Shown: positions 9,400 through 20,977, numbered from the stretch's first letter. The stretch: 64,000 nucleotides of DNA from Hermatobates lingyangjiaoensis (GCA_026182355.1 JAPFBL010000049.1:2312501-2376500), one strand, 5' to 3'. Numbers and translations are program-made. Notes: generated from the letters alone by a model not told the origin.

Positions 9400-10070
9400 G
9401 CTTTGCTGTGTCTATCTCAAATAAACTGCATTCTAACAAGACATAGTCACATGTCAGTCTGGACTATTGCCACATTAACAACTGAACAATTTAATGTTTT
9501 GATTTTTTCCAAATAAACTCGAGTTGTATCAAGTATGACACCTAGATTTTTCATCTTACCTACTTAGAAAGGTTTGTTTTTCAATATTTTTGGTAATGTC
9601 TCTGCAGAAAACTTTAAATTTCTTATCATCAAAGTATATCTTGTTTTGACTAGACCATTGGTCGATTGACTTGAAGTAAGCATTCATTCGCCAAAGATTA
9701 TGCTTCAACAAATTCTACACCTATTATATAACAGCAAATCATCAGCAAATGTCGTCATTAAAGTTCCGAGGGGACAATGTTTCTTTAATAGGTCCGCATA
9801 TCGTGCCAAGCAATAGCTAGGACCACAGCATTACCCCGGAGGACACTCCTGAGTCACATATGTCAATACAAGCGGGCATTAAAGCTTTACAATTGAGTCA
9901 CAAGGCTGCTTCAAAAGCACTTCTCACGTATAGCGATATCAACGAAACAACTTTTTTTTATATCAAATGCCTCGTCTAAAAAATTTCTAACACTCATAAC
10001 AGCATCCACTGTACTTTTCTGAAGTGTAAATATAAATAGCACAACATATACTTAACAAATTCTTGGAGCA
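9400..10070 (-). pseudogene. Decayed LINE reverse transcriptase palm region
   Basis: Minus-strand matches in three frames follow the RT order. QKSTVDAVMSVRNFLDEAFD followed by CFVDIA lies at about 10030-9940. A degraded GVxxGxxL box (SGVSSGVMLWS) is near 9850. The catalytic box TFADDLLLYNR is at about 9755-9720. Then SIDQWSSQNKIYFDDKKFK and KMKNLGVILDTTRVYLEKIK follow. The order and spacing are those of a non-LTR RT (motifs 3-7). At least three frameshifts and several stops kill it. With the RNase H relic at 8610-8815 it suggests an old element of the I/R1/jockey group. Confidence 0.7.
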
Positions 10071-10782
10071 GCAGAAGAACGAAATCCTATTAATCAAAGG
10101 CTGTAGATATCTTGATGGATTTACAGCATGATTATAGGGTGCAAACAGATTAGAAAATATCCTTAAGGAACAATAGTTTAGAAAACTGCCTTAGAATAGA
10201 AATAAAGTAACTATTAATATTATCTGATTAAGTTGATACAGGTATAAACAAAATGTAGTACAATACAGGTAATGAATACTGAATGTAATATTTAGTATAA
10301 TTAAGGCAACCTCCATATATTTAATGTCAACTAATTTTGTCAACTTAATGTCTAACTGTTTATTTGGAAAACAATTCCTGACAGATTAAGTTATAATCCG
10401 AAATAAATTATATTTTTAGTTTGTATATTTGAAAAACATACGTATATAAAGATTGAATGAGTATTAATAATTGTCTTACTTACCTATTAATAATTATAAG
10501 TGTCTCGTATTAAATGCATTTTTAAAAAGAGGAACAATACTATTAGAAAGCATGTTTAAAATTCTCTAAATAACAGAATAACATGCTTCTAAATAATCAA
10601 CAGGGGCTTGTTTATATCTCTGTAAAAGACTATTTTCAACGAGTGAAGTATGATAAAGGCCAACAATAGTGGATTTTTTTTAAAATTGTTTCGATGATGT
10701 TTAATAATATTTATGATTGTTAACTCTGAATTTTAATACTTACAACTTTTGAATTAATACAACTTGAATTATTAGAACTTTT
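10071..10782. other. AT-rich intergenic DNA, nothing recognised
   Basis: I see no coding, RNA or repeat signal that I can support. Confidence 0.6.
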
Positions 10783-11232
10783 CAGTTCTTACATATTAGG
10801 TGGCCGTCGGCCATCTAATTCAGAAAACCCCTCACTTGAATAACCTTTACCTTATAGTGAGTTGGTATTCCATGGTTTTGTTCATATGCCGACATCAATC
10901 AATGCTTACTGATAAAGGAAAAGTTGTTGGAGAAATAAAAATTCTAATAAACAATAATATTTAATAATGATAAAAATGCACAAAAGTGGATAACTATAAC
11001 ATTTTTCACTTAATATAATTAAGGATAAAATAATACTTAATTATTGTAAGTAGTTAAAAAAAAACTAACAGAAATAAGCAATAACTCGCATAAACCAAAC
11101 ACAAATGCTTCTAACTATGTGGTCACAGTAGCGTCAGTGTCATACGTGAATAGATTCGGAGTGAGGAAGGTTATTCTAGTGGAAGGGTTTTCTGAATTAG
11201 ATGACCACCGGTCGTCTAATGCGTAAGAACCG
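10783..11232. mobile_element. MITE-like element with ~65-bp terminal inverted repeats
   Basis: The left end reads CAGTTCTTACATATTAGG and continues through TGGCCGTCGGCCATCT and TAATTCAGAAAACCC. The right end, reverse-complemented, reads CGGTTCTTACGCATTAGA, then CGACCGGTGGTCATCT and TAATTCAGAAAACCC. The match continues to about 65 bp with roughly 11 mismatches. Each arm also contains a small palindrome. The roughly 320-bp interior is AT-rich and non-coding. No clear target duplication is visible, so the superfamily is unassigned. Confidence 0.7.
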
Positions 11233-12544
11233 TTTGTGTTAAGTGAAATTCATTTATTGTAATAGAGGTATCTTTTACTAAGTAAAATGAGATTTTTAAG
11301 GAATAAAATACGTAAAAATTTTCCAAAAATTACTTCAAATAAAATATTTATCTAAATTCATTCACAATTATTTAACAGTATAGTGACTCAAAAAAAGACT
11401 TTAAATTTTGTGACTATATTGAAATTGAACAGAAAACCAAAAGCGTTGTTCGAACTACATTTTGTTAGTAGGAAATATCAAGATTCGACAAATGTAGTCC
11501 GATGGTGAAAAATTCGCCCACTGGTAATATTGTTACCACTGCTAACAAAAATGGGTTGTATGATGATGAACGTGATCTCTATGTTTTATCGTTTCAGTAA
11601 ACGCAATCAGGTGGAGTAACAAAATGGACTTTACGACATTCATTACAGAATAAGTCACAAATTTTGTCATCTACCATTAATTTTGCGTTTCATGTTGTCT
11701 CTGATTTCAATGCGGTATTCATGAATTTGATTGTAATCCATATGTTAGCTTCAGTTGTCAGTTCTGTAGCAGTGACGTTGATTCAAATTATCATCACAAT
11801 ATGATTAGCTGGCGAAGTCAGTACATGAAAACCTGACTTATTGATGAAATGAAAATAAAAAAAAATGTTGTTTTCAAAATTTCATTAAATCTTTCTGGAA
11901 AAAGGATCGATCGTAGCTACAAAATTAATTAGACTTGCACAACCAATTGAATGACCTCAGAATCGGGTATCAGAACTATCTAAGTATCAAAAATTAATTG
12001 CTTTAAGTGTTAATGAAGGTTGAAAAATGGGTGGATAGATGAGTTTTCCATGAACCACGAACATTGTGGCATGGTTTCATTCTTCCTTCTCGTCTGATGA
12101 CAGTTGAACCGGGTTGGATCAGTTGTTTATTTCTCAAGATTATTACTGATCTTTTATTTGTTCAACACAAACTCTTTTTTTTAATGCTTATTATATATAT
12201 ATATATATATATATTCTTTTTTTTGGAAGCCATCTTTATCCTGGAAAACAACCCAGCATTAACAGCCAGGGCGGAAGATTTTCAAGAATTTTAAAAGTAT
12301 TCGAAAGCAGTCCGAAGACGAACCAGTCTGTGAAACGTAAAGAAGTCAATTTATTTCCTTCCCAGATGCAAACGACGGATGGAAGGTAACCAAGACCCTC
12401 GGGAAACCTCTCCATGCCACTACCTTTCGATAACCTCCCTTATTGTGATTATGTGCTATATTGACTTGGTGGGTTTATTTTAATTATTGTTTACTATTAG
12501 ATTCCTTAATAATTTTACGTGTGTTATGAAACTCTGTATATATA
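11233..12544. other. AT-rich intergenic DNA with one (TA)n tract
   Basis: A (TA)n run lies at about 12190-12213. The less AT-rich part at 12230-12430 has short open stretches, but I cannot assign them. Confidence 0.5.
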
Positions 12545-12750
12545 ATATCCTGGGAAATGGTCGATGATGACCGAAACCTTTCGGATTACAAAAATAAAAA
12601 TTTTGGTGGACTTATGTATTTAGTTGCAAACCTATGGAAGTCATGTATAAGAAGATTAGCAAAATTAATCAGAAAAGGTGTAAAACTAGAGTTAGGCATT
12701 AGTTTAAATAGAACTTGTATAAATGAAGGCCTGCTCCTCAAATATACAAT
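12545..12750 (+). pseudogene. Penelope-like element 5' leader and N-terminal fragment
   Basis: The leader holds CCTGGGAAATGGTC, a 6-nt loop, GACCGAAACC (about 12549-12577), a degenerate hammerhead-like hairpin. Then AAATAAAAATTTTGGTGG is shared with the copy at 49592-49745. The plus strand then encodes RRLAKLIRKGVKLELGISLN, then RTCINEGLLLKYTIY, and stops making sense at the (TA)n (about 12746-12766). Only about the first 45 codons of the PLE protein remain. Confidence 0.65.
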
Positions 12751-12766
12751 ATATATATATATATAT

Positions 12767-12923
12767 CACTTCAAAAATGAAGAAAAGCAACACACAGAGA
12801 AAGAGACACACTTAAAAACTCAAATTTTTGGATGATGTGTCTTCAGGAGAAAAGAGAATGGACGACCAAGCACGCCGGAAACACAACGGCAGGAAACCGT
12901 CCCGGCAACCGACTGTGCTCGGT
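12767..12923 (-). mobile_element. (TA)n-bounded cassette (c), 157 bp
   Basis: It is bounded by TA tracts 12746-12766 and 12924-12949. The minus strand has a GC-rich lead, then TTTTCTCCTGAAGACAC, a weak hairpin, AAAAATTTGAG and a degenerate TTTTTAAGTGTG, then about 60 bp to TA. CTGAAGA is at 12846-12840. It is directly followed by cassette (d) in the same orientation, making a two-unit tandem separated by (TA)n. No open frame is meaningful. Confidence 0.6.
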
Positions 12924-12949
12924 TATATATATATATATATATATATATA
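12924..12949. repeat. (TA)n tract between two cassettes
   Basis: A 26-bp alternating TA run separates cassettes (c) and (d). Confidence 0.85.
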
Positions 12950-12950
12950 A

Positions 12951-13104
12951 CACTTTAAATCACACAAAGCACGACACAGAAAAGAGAATACAAAAACTTA
13001 CAGAATTCAATATTTCGAACTGTTGTTTGTCATCAGGAGAGTAGACTAGAAAGAGACGGAACGAAGTGAGATAATCTCCCCACTCGAAGACGGAGCGCGG
13101 AAAT
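12951..13104 (-). mobile_element. (TA)n-bounded cassette (d), 154 bp
   Basis: The minus strand carries TCTCCTGATGACAAAC, a loop, GTTCGAAATATTG, then TGTAAGTTTTTG (a variant of GTAAGTGTG), then CTCTTTTCTGTGTCGTGC and a TA tract. CTGATGA is at 13036-13030. It is closely related to cassette (g) at 49994-50116, where the stem CGAAC/GTTCG is intact. Length and boundaries match cassette (c). Confidence 0.6.
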
Positions 13105-13124
13105 TATATATATATATATATATA

Positions 13125-14150
13125 ACTGGGGCTTTCTCTAGGATATACAATGCTTCTATTACCCGTAAGCTTCTTTCATCGTTTCCTCTTGGTATTATTT
13201 TTGTGTTTTGTACAAGGGTTTCACGGTTTATTTTGAATTTATGTATTTCCTGCATGTGATTCTTTGGCACTCCTGAAGAGATGTGCACGACTTGACAAGG
13301 TTGTGGTCGATCCAAGATATGAGGGATTGCAGAACTCACAGTTTCCGTTTGGGCATGTGAACTCATATATCAGATTCATTTGTTGAAGGGGCTGATGGTT
13401 TGTTAGGTTGTTTCTTATAATGAGGTGGCTCGTGGTTCTACTGTATAATAAACAATAATGTTTTCTTTGTCTTCTATTTTTTTGGAATAAATATTGGTTT
13501 TTATAATGGTCTTTAGAACTCGTTCGTCTGTTTTGTAGCTTTCAGAATATTGGTTTTGTTATATTAGGTTTTGTAACTGTTACCCTCCTCTTCTTCTTTA
13601 TTCTTTTGGGCTTTGTTTTTGTTTATCCATAAATTCTTTGATATGTTTTTCAAATTCTGTATTGACCCATTGTTGACGAAAAGTTGTTTTGGGATATCGA
13701 CACTTTTATTAAATGTGTTCGAGTCGGATGATGTTTTGTACGCCCTATTGATTAATGCCTTTACAGTGCCGTGCTTGTATCTTGCAGGGCACTCACTTTT
13801 ATTATTTAGATATATTCCACAGTGCGTGGGTTTAAAAAATATGGATGTGGTATAACTATTGCCTGTTTCTCTTATATTGACGTCCAGAAAATTGATGCTT
13901 TTATTATTTCCAAGTTCGTATATAAATTTCAGTACAGAGTTTCGTTCGAATATTTCCTTTAAATCAATTAATTGTTCCTTGCTTTCAATAACTTAGAAAC
14001 AGTCGTCAACGTAACGGGCATACACTGCTGGTTTATTTGTCCCTTTCAACTGCTGCTTTATTTTATTCTCCAGAATACACATATAATAGTTTGCGGACCT
14101 ACAATCTATGAATTTATCTACCGATCAAATCTCCTTGTCTATGGTTTTAG
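13125..14150 (-). pseudogene. Penelope-like element: RT catalytic box to GIY-YIG endonuclease
   Basis: This is the longest PLE piece here, read on the minus strand from about 14150. RT: NYYMCILENKIKQQLKG, then PAVYARYVDDCF with the YVDD box (about 14010), a stop, then NSVLKFIYELGNNKSINFLD and CPARYKHGTVKALINRAYK. A lysine/asparagine-rich linker follows (about 13680-13420). The endonuclease begins MNLIYEFTCPNGNCEFCN and PSYLGSTTTLS at about 13375-13290. After a small deletion that shifts the frame come GVPKNHMQEIHKFKINRETL and RVIEALYILEKAP. The 3' end stops at a (TA)n (13105-13124), without the usual 3' region. The RT fingers and N-terminal domain are missing. It is the same lineage as 4160-4725 and is not functional. 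Confidence 0.85.
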
Positions 14151-17100
14151 CTCCCCTAACTCTGTAATAACCTTAGTAAACCTTATACCTTAGTTTTAAG
14201 TATAAGTTAAACCTTAGTAGACTCTCCAAGACGCCTCGTTTTAAGTGTAACATACTGTTTTACATTCTATGAGAACATATAACACGAATGATAACAAGCA
14301 TGATATGACATAGACAAATATAACTATTCCATTTGGTAAAATAATTTATTAAGTTTCGAGACTGAAGAACCTTTCTACTTGTGTTTCATCATGATTCTCT
14401 GGTGAACTGTTAATTGCATTGTCCGCTATAATGCTAGGAAACGTTTATTGATATTGAATATTAAATTATGGTGCAATAAAACATTTATTGTAGCCACGTC
14501 AAAAACAATGAGAACCAATTTATAAACATTAGTTTTAATTGGAAAGTTACTAAAATGATGTAATAACTTTGTAAACAGTGTCAATATCAATTTAACATCA
14601 GTCACATAATCTACTTTGTTTAATGTTTAATATAACATAATTGTTCTTATCATTCTTTCAAATATTATTTCAATTTATTATAATTTACTTACTTTTCATA
14701 CTTTTAAATGTACGACGAAATTAAAATGAAATAATAACAACAGGAACAATTAAAGTAATATCCTTATAGGACAAATTTTGATTTAGGTTTATCAGTTATT
14801 TCCAATTTATAGTTTCAAAGTACTTAGGAATTTTTTTTAATGCAAATATTATCGGATATTGACACGTTTGAACTTCTATTGTTCACAATTTAAGATGTAA
14901 GGAAAAAAAAGTAATTATTTAATTAATTTAATACATCTGAGAAGATGACTAGAAGAACTAAATATAGTAGCTTTAAAGAAATCATGATAGAAATCAACAC
15001 AAGTGTAAGGTGGACATGAGCTTGATGTTGGCCTAGTGCTTTAATTTAGGACAAATATAACATGCCTACTTTGTTTTGGAAACAGCAAAAGTACTTCTTA
15101 ATCATCAAGCATGATAATTCTTCCCTACAGAACTAAAAGTGTCTTCTACCGTTCTTTAACGAGGAACATGAAGTGATGTTGGCACTCACATCAAATATGA
15201 AAAAGTGCAAGGACCAACTAATTTGTAATTGGGTCTTCGTTTGGTTCAGGTAGAGGTTATACACGTTTTGATTTGTTCTTGGTATAGTCTAAGTGTGTAT
15301 TGGTCATAGGCTTCTGTCACATCATGTTTAAAATGCAAAGCCAAACTCTCTGTTGTGTCCTGCTAAAGTCAATAACCTGGCATATATTACGTATTACTCT
15401 TTGTAAAAACCATGCCCACCTTTAATTAGTAGACAGTAGTGGTTTGAGATCTACATCTGCCATTGGCCTTTTTAACTAGTTGCTGTTACATGCTAGTGTA
15501 AAAACTTTTGACGATTGTAGAGAATAATGACTTAATATTTTGAGTCGCTTGAAACTCATGAACGAGGAAATAAAATAAAATTAAAAGACCAAATTAAAAA
15601 GATTCTAATAATAAAGATAATATAAAGAATAAATATAAAGTGTAGAAATGAACAAATTTTTTAAAGAATATACAGAAAGTCAAAGTAAAACATATAAATG
15701 GAAATTATATAAGAAATGTAGAAAGCACTAAATATTTCTGTCTTCAGCCGTGCTCAGCATTGTATAAATGGCCACTGAGCTTCCGTCGGAAAACGCAGTG
15801 ACCTTACTATCCACTATAATAAAGGTGAATTTCTGAACAAAGCAGTTCAGGTTCTTTATCAATCCTTCGAGAACCTCTTAATCTTGAAGACCTATGAGGA
15901 TATCCACATCTGGTTACTTAAAGCTTCTTCTGGATCCAAATCAAACGAAAGGTCCTTCAAGTTCCTCCATCTTTTTATTTGATTTCATCTTAAGGGATTT
16001 ACTTTAATTTTCCATACCTTGTTTTTTTATCATTTCCTTGTATTCACATTTATTCATTCTTTTCCTATATTAACTTTGTGTTCATCAGTTGTGAGGTTCA
16101 AGCCAGTTAGTACACACGATTGCCGTGGTCATTACAGTTTTTTTTTTAAATCTCTCTCGGCTTTTATAAATCAGAGTAAATACTTCACTTTTATTTCACC
16201 TTCTTTTTGACCTTCTCTTCAAACAACAAGCTGTTTAAGACATTGATCATAGTACGTTTTTTGTTATATTCTGTGTTTTGTATAATTTTTGAAGACCTGT
16301 TCAGCCAAAATTGCGGTATTTTAAACTATATATAAAACTATAAAAACTGGCCAGAATCCCATTTAAAAAATGAAATAATTCAAAATCTTTCCATTGATTG
16401 TTGTCAATTCAGAACAAATAGCATGTTTAGTCTTTAACAACAAGCACAAGAAAGATTCTAGCCTTTTACTCTTTTTTACTGACACTGTAAATAGAAATGT
16501 AAATACTGCTCTTTACTTGGAAATATAATATTTTAGACATATCTACAATATAATATTTCTATTAATAAGTTTCTATTAAGTTTGACTTAAACTAGAAATT
16601 AACACAAAATAGATTAATACTAACAGACTCAAATTTTTCTTTCAAAGGTCATTACAGCTTAATCACTGTTTAACTGAATATTTTGAATGAATGTGTTTGT
16701 CAATTATATGCTAATCTCTGGTTATTTCTCAACACTTGTCATTATTAGTCCTTTTGTTCATCACTGAAGTGCATATATATATATTGTATATACAGTAACA
16801 TCTCTCTCTCTCTCTCTCTCTCCACACACACACTCACTCTCCAGAGATTATCTCAATAAATATATATGAAATCTTTTTTGACATAGATGTGAATGGCCAA
16901 TAATACTTTAATGAACATTAAACTGGATTTTTTACAGTTGATATAAAAACGGAAGTTCCTAAAGTATTTGTTACAGATGAAGTATTTTATTATTATAGTT
17001 TAATTATCCAAAATGTTTTCCTTTCTCGTTTTAGTTGCAGTATTTTGAGAATTGTGTTTCAGTCCTTGTATAACGACACAAAATCAAGACCTTTAACACT

Positions 17101-18409
17101 AATAGCCGAAGTTGGAACTTTAAACTGTTTACGATGTTATAAGATTGTAACTCAATTCAAATAGAATATAGAAAACTGCAGTTAGGTTTATTCGTATAAG
17201 ATCCAGAGATAAGGCTTATCATCTACCTTTATATTAAGGACGAGAATTATAATCATTATCAATATGCTCTTACAAAGTTACATTTCATATATCATGCATC
17301 ACATTAAGGTAAGAAAATCAACTTTTATTCAGAAGCATGATTATGAAGAGATGATAGAGGGAGTAAGCATATGCAGTAACGGAGCAGATTGGTGGATTGG
17401 TATTACATGGTAGGTAATCAGCAAATCAAATCATGCATACTCCTGAGTTGGCTATATGATGGCGGTTCAAAGTTTAATAATAAAAATCACTAGAAATGTT
17501 TTAACTGAAATATCGAAAACTGATCCATACCTACTTTTTACATAGTCCAGAATCCAGATACCTTTGTTTTGTTATTGATACAGAATAATTAAACTATATT
17601 AATTATAATAATAGTACAAAGTTTTATTTAATAATATATTACTTTTTAAAACATATTAAATGCATCCAATGTGTTTAAAAATAAATGAAAACTGTCTACA
17701 AATCTGGTTACGTAGTTATATACGATGGTAAATTACATGTTCGAAACGCTTATGATTACGTCAAATTGAAAGTATAGTGTAAATTATCTGAAACTGCCCT
17801 GTTAAATGAACAAACTTTAAATGAATTTTAATCTTTGTTATTTTATAAAAAAAAAAAAGCTTGCACCATAAGCAAGGTTTACTTGGTTCATAGTTCAATC
17901 TAAAGTCAATATTTTCTGAACTAATTAAGTTGGAAATGAGATATATAAACGTACTAACTGCTTTCACTAATTCCTGTTTCAAACATTTAATATAATAATA
18001 TTAATAATATAATATAATTAATATAATAATATAATTCAAACATTTAATAATTGTTAAGCCATATCATGAAAAGATCAAATTGTTGTTCTTTAGGTGAAGC
18101 CCTTTCACGAATTCACGAAACAGCCGCTTACTCAAGATAAGTAAAACAACATAAAACTCTTGATATATCCAAAATGGAAGTCCAAGAGTGTTTAAAGAAG
18201 GTCTCTTTTACCTCGTCACCTTGTATAAAGAGGTTACTAATTTTTATGGAGTAAAAACTAAAAATTAAGAAATAAAAGAGTGGACAAAGAATTAGGAGTT
18301 AAGAAAAGTAGAAGAGAAATGAGAGAAATATGTGAAAAATAATGAAGCTGGAATAAAAGAAGCGGAGTAAAAACAGACGGAGTAAGAACCACCAACGACT
18401 AACGAATAT
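14151..18409. other. AT-rich intergenic DNA
   Basis: No gene is recognised over 4.2 kb. A TC/CA microsatellite lies at 16799-16834 and a short TA run near 16784-16794. An ATAAT-rich stretch at 17990-18045 sits between two copies of CAAACATTTAATA. Confidence 0.6.
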
Positions 18410-18660
18410 TACCATGCACAACAGTGCATGTCGTAAACAGCAATTACGGACCAGAGGCCCACTACTGCTAGATTCTCATCCTGCTGTTTTTGTTGGGTCA
18501 GTAAACATTGTCAAGAATGGAGTAGTCATTCTGTCAGGGAAAGATGTCGTCTTCGTGGTTGTATGGTCTTGCAGCTTTGCATTCTCTGAGGTACTGTATA
18601 CTTTTGAAGACATTTGGTCGTCGTTTTTAGCATAAGTAGGAAGGTTTGAGGCTCGTGGGA

Positions 18661-19266
18661 TTAGGAAAGGTTGGGAGTTGGATTTAATTCCCGAACGAGG
18701 AGATTTGGATGGGTGGGCAGTTTTTTGTCTGCATTACTGGCAAGTATAGTAATGTAGGCATCAATAGATTCCATACTCAAACTATGTTGAATATCAACAT
18801 TTTTGGCGTACCATGGAGTCGTAGCTATAAGGTGGGCACGTTTATTCTGTACTATTTGGATGCAGTTCTTGTTCGTAGGCGCCGCTCCAAACCAGACTGA
18901 GCATCCGCATGTCATAGTGGAACGAATGACCGCCTTATAGACAAGGTCGTTCACTGCCTATGGAGTATTTCTTGACTTGAGTATGGAATAAAGATTGCAC
19001 ATTAGGAATATCCCCAGCTTAGATTTGTTCAGGAGATATTGTCTGAAGGTCAATCTGGAGTCTAATATGAGACCCAGATATTTTACTTGTGTTTCGTAGG
19101 GTATAACTCGATCGCCAATGAACACAGGAGGTGGAAGAGGAGGGATGGGATACCTTTACAGAAACGTATATGAGCTCTCTTTGTTGGGTTCAGAGATAAT
19201 TTCCAGGTTGTGAACCCGTGCAAGGCTCCATCAAGGAAATCATGTAGTTTTCTGGAAGCACAACTG
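18661..19266 (-). pseudogene. Jockey-like RT, C-terminal part
   Basis: The minus strand encodes ASRKLHDFLDGALHGFTTWK, then LSLNPTKRAHIRFCKG, then VKYLGLILDSRLTFRQYLLN (about 19090-19030). The thumb/C-terminal motif NDLVYKAVIRSTMTCGCSVW and QIVQNKRAHLIATTPWY (18954-18790) follow. This is the usual order after the RT catalytic box in jockey elements. The box itself is absent: at 19266 the sequence jumps from the fingers region (FQPEQ) straight to ASRKL, a loss of roughly 200 residues. A stop also interrupts the frame near 18960. Confidence 0.8.
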
Positions 19267-19440
19267 CTCAGGTTGGAAGGTTAAACTGGGTTTTATTTTT
19301 GATAAAATCAACCTCTCGTAGATTTTTCGAAGGCAAGCTAATAGGCTAATTGGGTCTATAGTCACGAGGGGGGTGACCTGGTTTATGGGGCTTTTGTACC
19401 ATTATTATTCTTGTTGTCTTCCACGCAAGATCCACAAATC
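19267..19440 (-). pseudogene. Jockey-like RT, fingers segment
   Basis: The minus strand encodes WKTTRIIMVQKPHKPGHPPR, then DYRPN, then PISLLACLRKIYERLILSKI. This matches the WKxAxIxxxxKPxK..PxxYRPISLL block at the start of non-LTR RTs. A small insertion shifts the frame inside the RPISLL motif. Confidence 0.75.
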
Positions 19441-19612
19441 AGCCCCCGGTCATGATGGCATTAGTAATAAATTAATATCTAAACTCCCTCCTAAAGTCGT
19501 AGCAGCCTTGACTGCATTGTATAATGTACAATGCAGTCAAGGCTGCTATGACTTTAGGAGGGAGTTTAGATATTAATTTATTATTAATGCCATCATGACC
19601 AGGGGCTGATTT
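19436..19612. repeat. 86-bp inverted duplication inside the jockey-like RT
   Basis: Arms 19436-19521 and 19527-19612 match in inverted orientation with 3 mismatches. Both encode versions of KSAPGHDGISNKLISKLPPK, one on each strand. A 5-bp centre separates them. This looks like a template-switch or snap-back event during insertion or later repair. Confidence 0.85.
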
Positions 19613-20035
19613 GATTTTAAGGGATGCATTGACCTGTGTAATTTTTCCGGGAGAGAAGAATAAAGAAGTATTAGGATGTGTGTCACTGATGTCAGTTGAT
19701 ACGAAGGGGACAGGAGAGGATGGGTGGTGGCAGTATAAGTGGGACAGATATTTGTAAAATATTAGGGCCTTCCTGTTGTCATCTACGAGAAGCAGATTAT
19801 CTTCCCTAAGAGGAAGAGTTGCATTGGATTGATTGGGGCCCCTTTTTTAGATATCTACTAATGAGCCAGGCTGTAACATGGGAAGGGCCTTCGTCTGCAC
19901 TAAGAAGGACAGTCCTGTGTATGGCGTTGTGAGTTCTGACAATAGATCGAATCTCCCACTGCGATTTATTCATCATCCTGCGAATTCCTGGGTCTCTAGT
20001 GGACTGAAACAACTTTCTCAATCTGTCCTTCTCCC
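19613..20035 (-). pseudogene. Jockey-like ORF2, linker between endonuclease and RT
   Basis: The minus strand encodes LRKLFQSTRDPGIRRMMNKS, then QWEIRSIVRTHNA (about 20025-19925). It continues through LLLVDDNRKALIFYKYLSHL (about 19800-19740) to the conserved KSxPGxD block at the inverted repeat. This is the usual linker just before RT motif 0. Confidence 0.7.
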
Positions 20036-20977
20036 TTATTTTTTGTAGGATGATAGGAGGAAGGGGGTTGGTATAGGAGGAGGAGGAGGGCTTATTAGTA
20101 GAAGCTTTTTGAAATGAGGATGATAAATGGGATGTGAATATTCAATGAATTGGTCTATGCTTGCAGGAGTCGAAAGGTTTTTGGGAAAGGGACAGTTCAG
20201 AGATGTCAGGGAATTGAACATTTGCCAATTGGTTCTACGATGAGTAATATAGTTGATTTTGAATTTGTGGAGACAGAACAGAACTGAAAGGTGAGTTAAA
20301 TCAAGGCATTTTAAAACTTCAGAAGTCACAACATGACTAGCATTACAGGAGAGAGAAACATCCAAGATATCGGGTCTTCCAGAGGTAGGTCGAGAGATGT
20401 GGGTAGGTGATGTAGTAGCATGAATGATCACATTAGAGTTGGTAATATAATCTAGCAAAATGGAGCCCGAATGATTATCTCTGAAACACCCCCATGCAGT
20501 GATTTTGGCATTGAGGTCCCCCCCCCCCCCCCCCAATAATGAAGGGAGTTCCAGAATGCAGTAACTTTTGGATATTATTGACATTTAGGGGAGTATGGGG
20601 GAGGCTTATACACTACTGAGATGATCAGGAGTATGTTGGAATTAGGAAAATAGATCTTCACAGTGGTATGTTCAAAGGGAGCCCAATCGCACATAATTCT
20701 GGCATATATTATGACGAATTAGTACTGCCGTGCACCCGCTACAAGTGGGTCTGTCAGTCCTTTCAACTTTGTATCCTGAGATGGAAAAACGGATGTTGGG
20801 TTTTAAGAACGTCTCTGAGATTAGTACTAGATCGGGTTGGAGAATAACCAGCAAGTGAGCAAGTTCAGCCTTCCCTCTCTGAACACCACCAGGGTTGAGC
20901 ACAATGTAAGATAGTGAGTCAGAGGGAATATTAGATTTTGTCACTGTCATGATATCTGTTGAGGCAGTTTTTGTCAT
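20036..20977 (-). pseudogene. Jockey-like AP endonuclease domain, disrupted
   Basis: APE-type nucleases of LINEs nick target DNA. The N-terminal half (20977-20672) reads GGVQRGKAELAHLLVILQPD, then LVLISETFL, with the ExxL motif. The next open frame (20584-20036) has GDLNAKITAWGC, N and G of the NxxGxxLLDYI motif, SGRPDILDVSL (motif RPDILD) and LTHLSVLF (the SDH-like motif, with S changed to T). A 17-base C/G run at 20518-20534 expands the glycines ahead of GDLNA. The region between the two halves (20585-20671) is out of frame. Confidence 0.8.

Noticed and set aside
14345..14400. Inverted GAAGAACC/TTCATCATG segment as another ribozyme-like hairpin
   Set aside because: CTGANGA and GAAA boxes are not in a workable order, and no stem comparable to the other copies forms.
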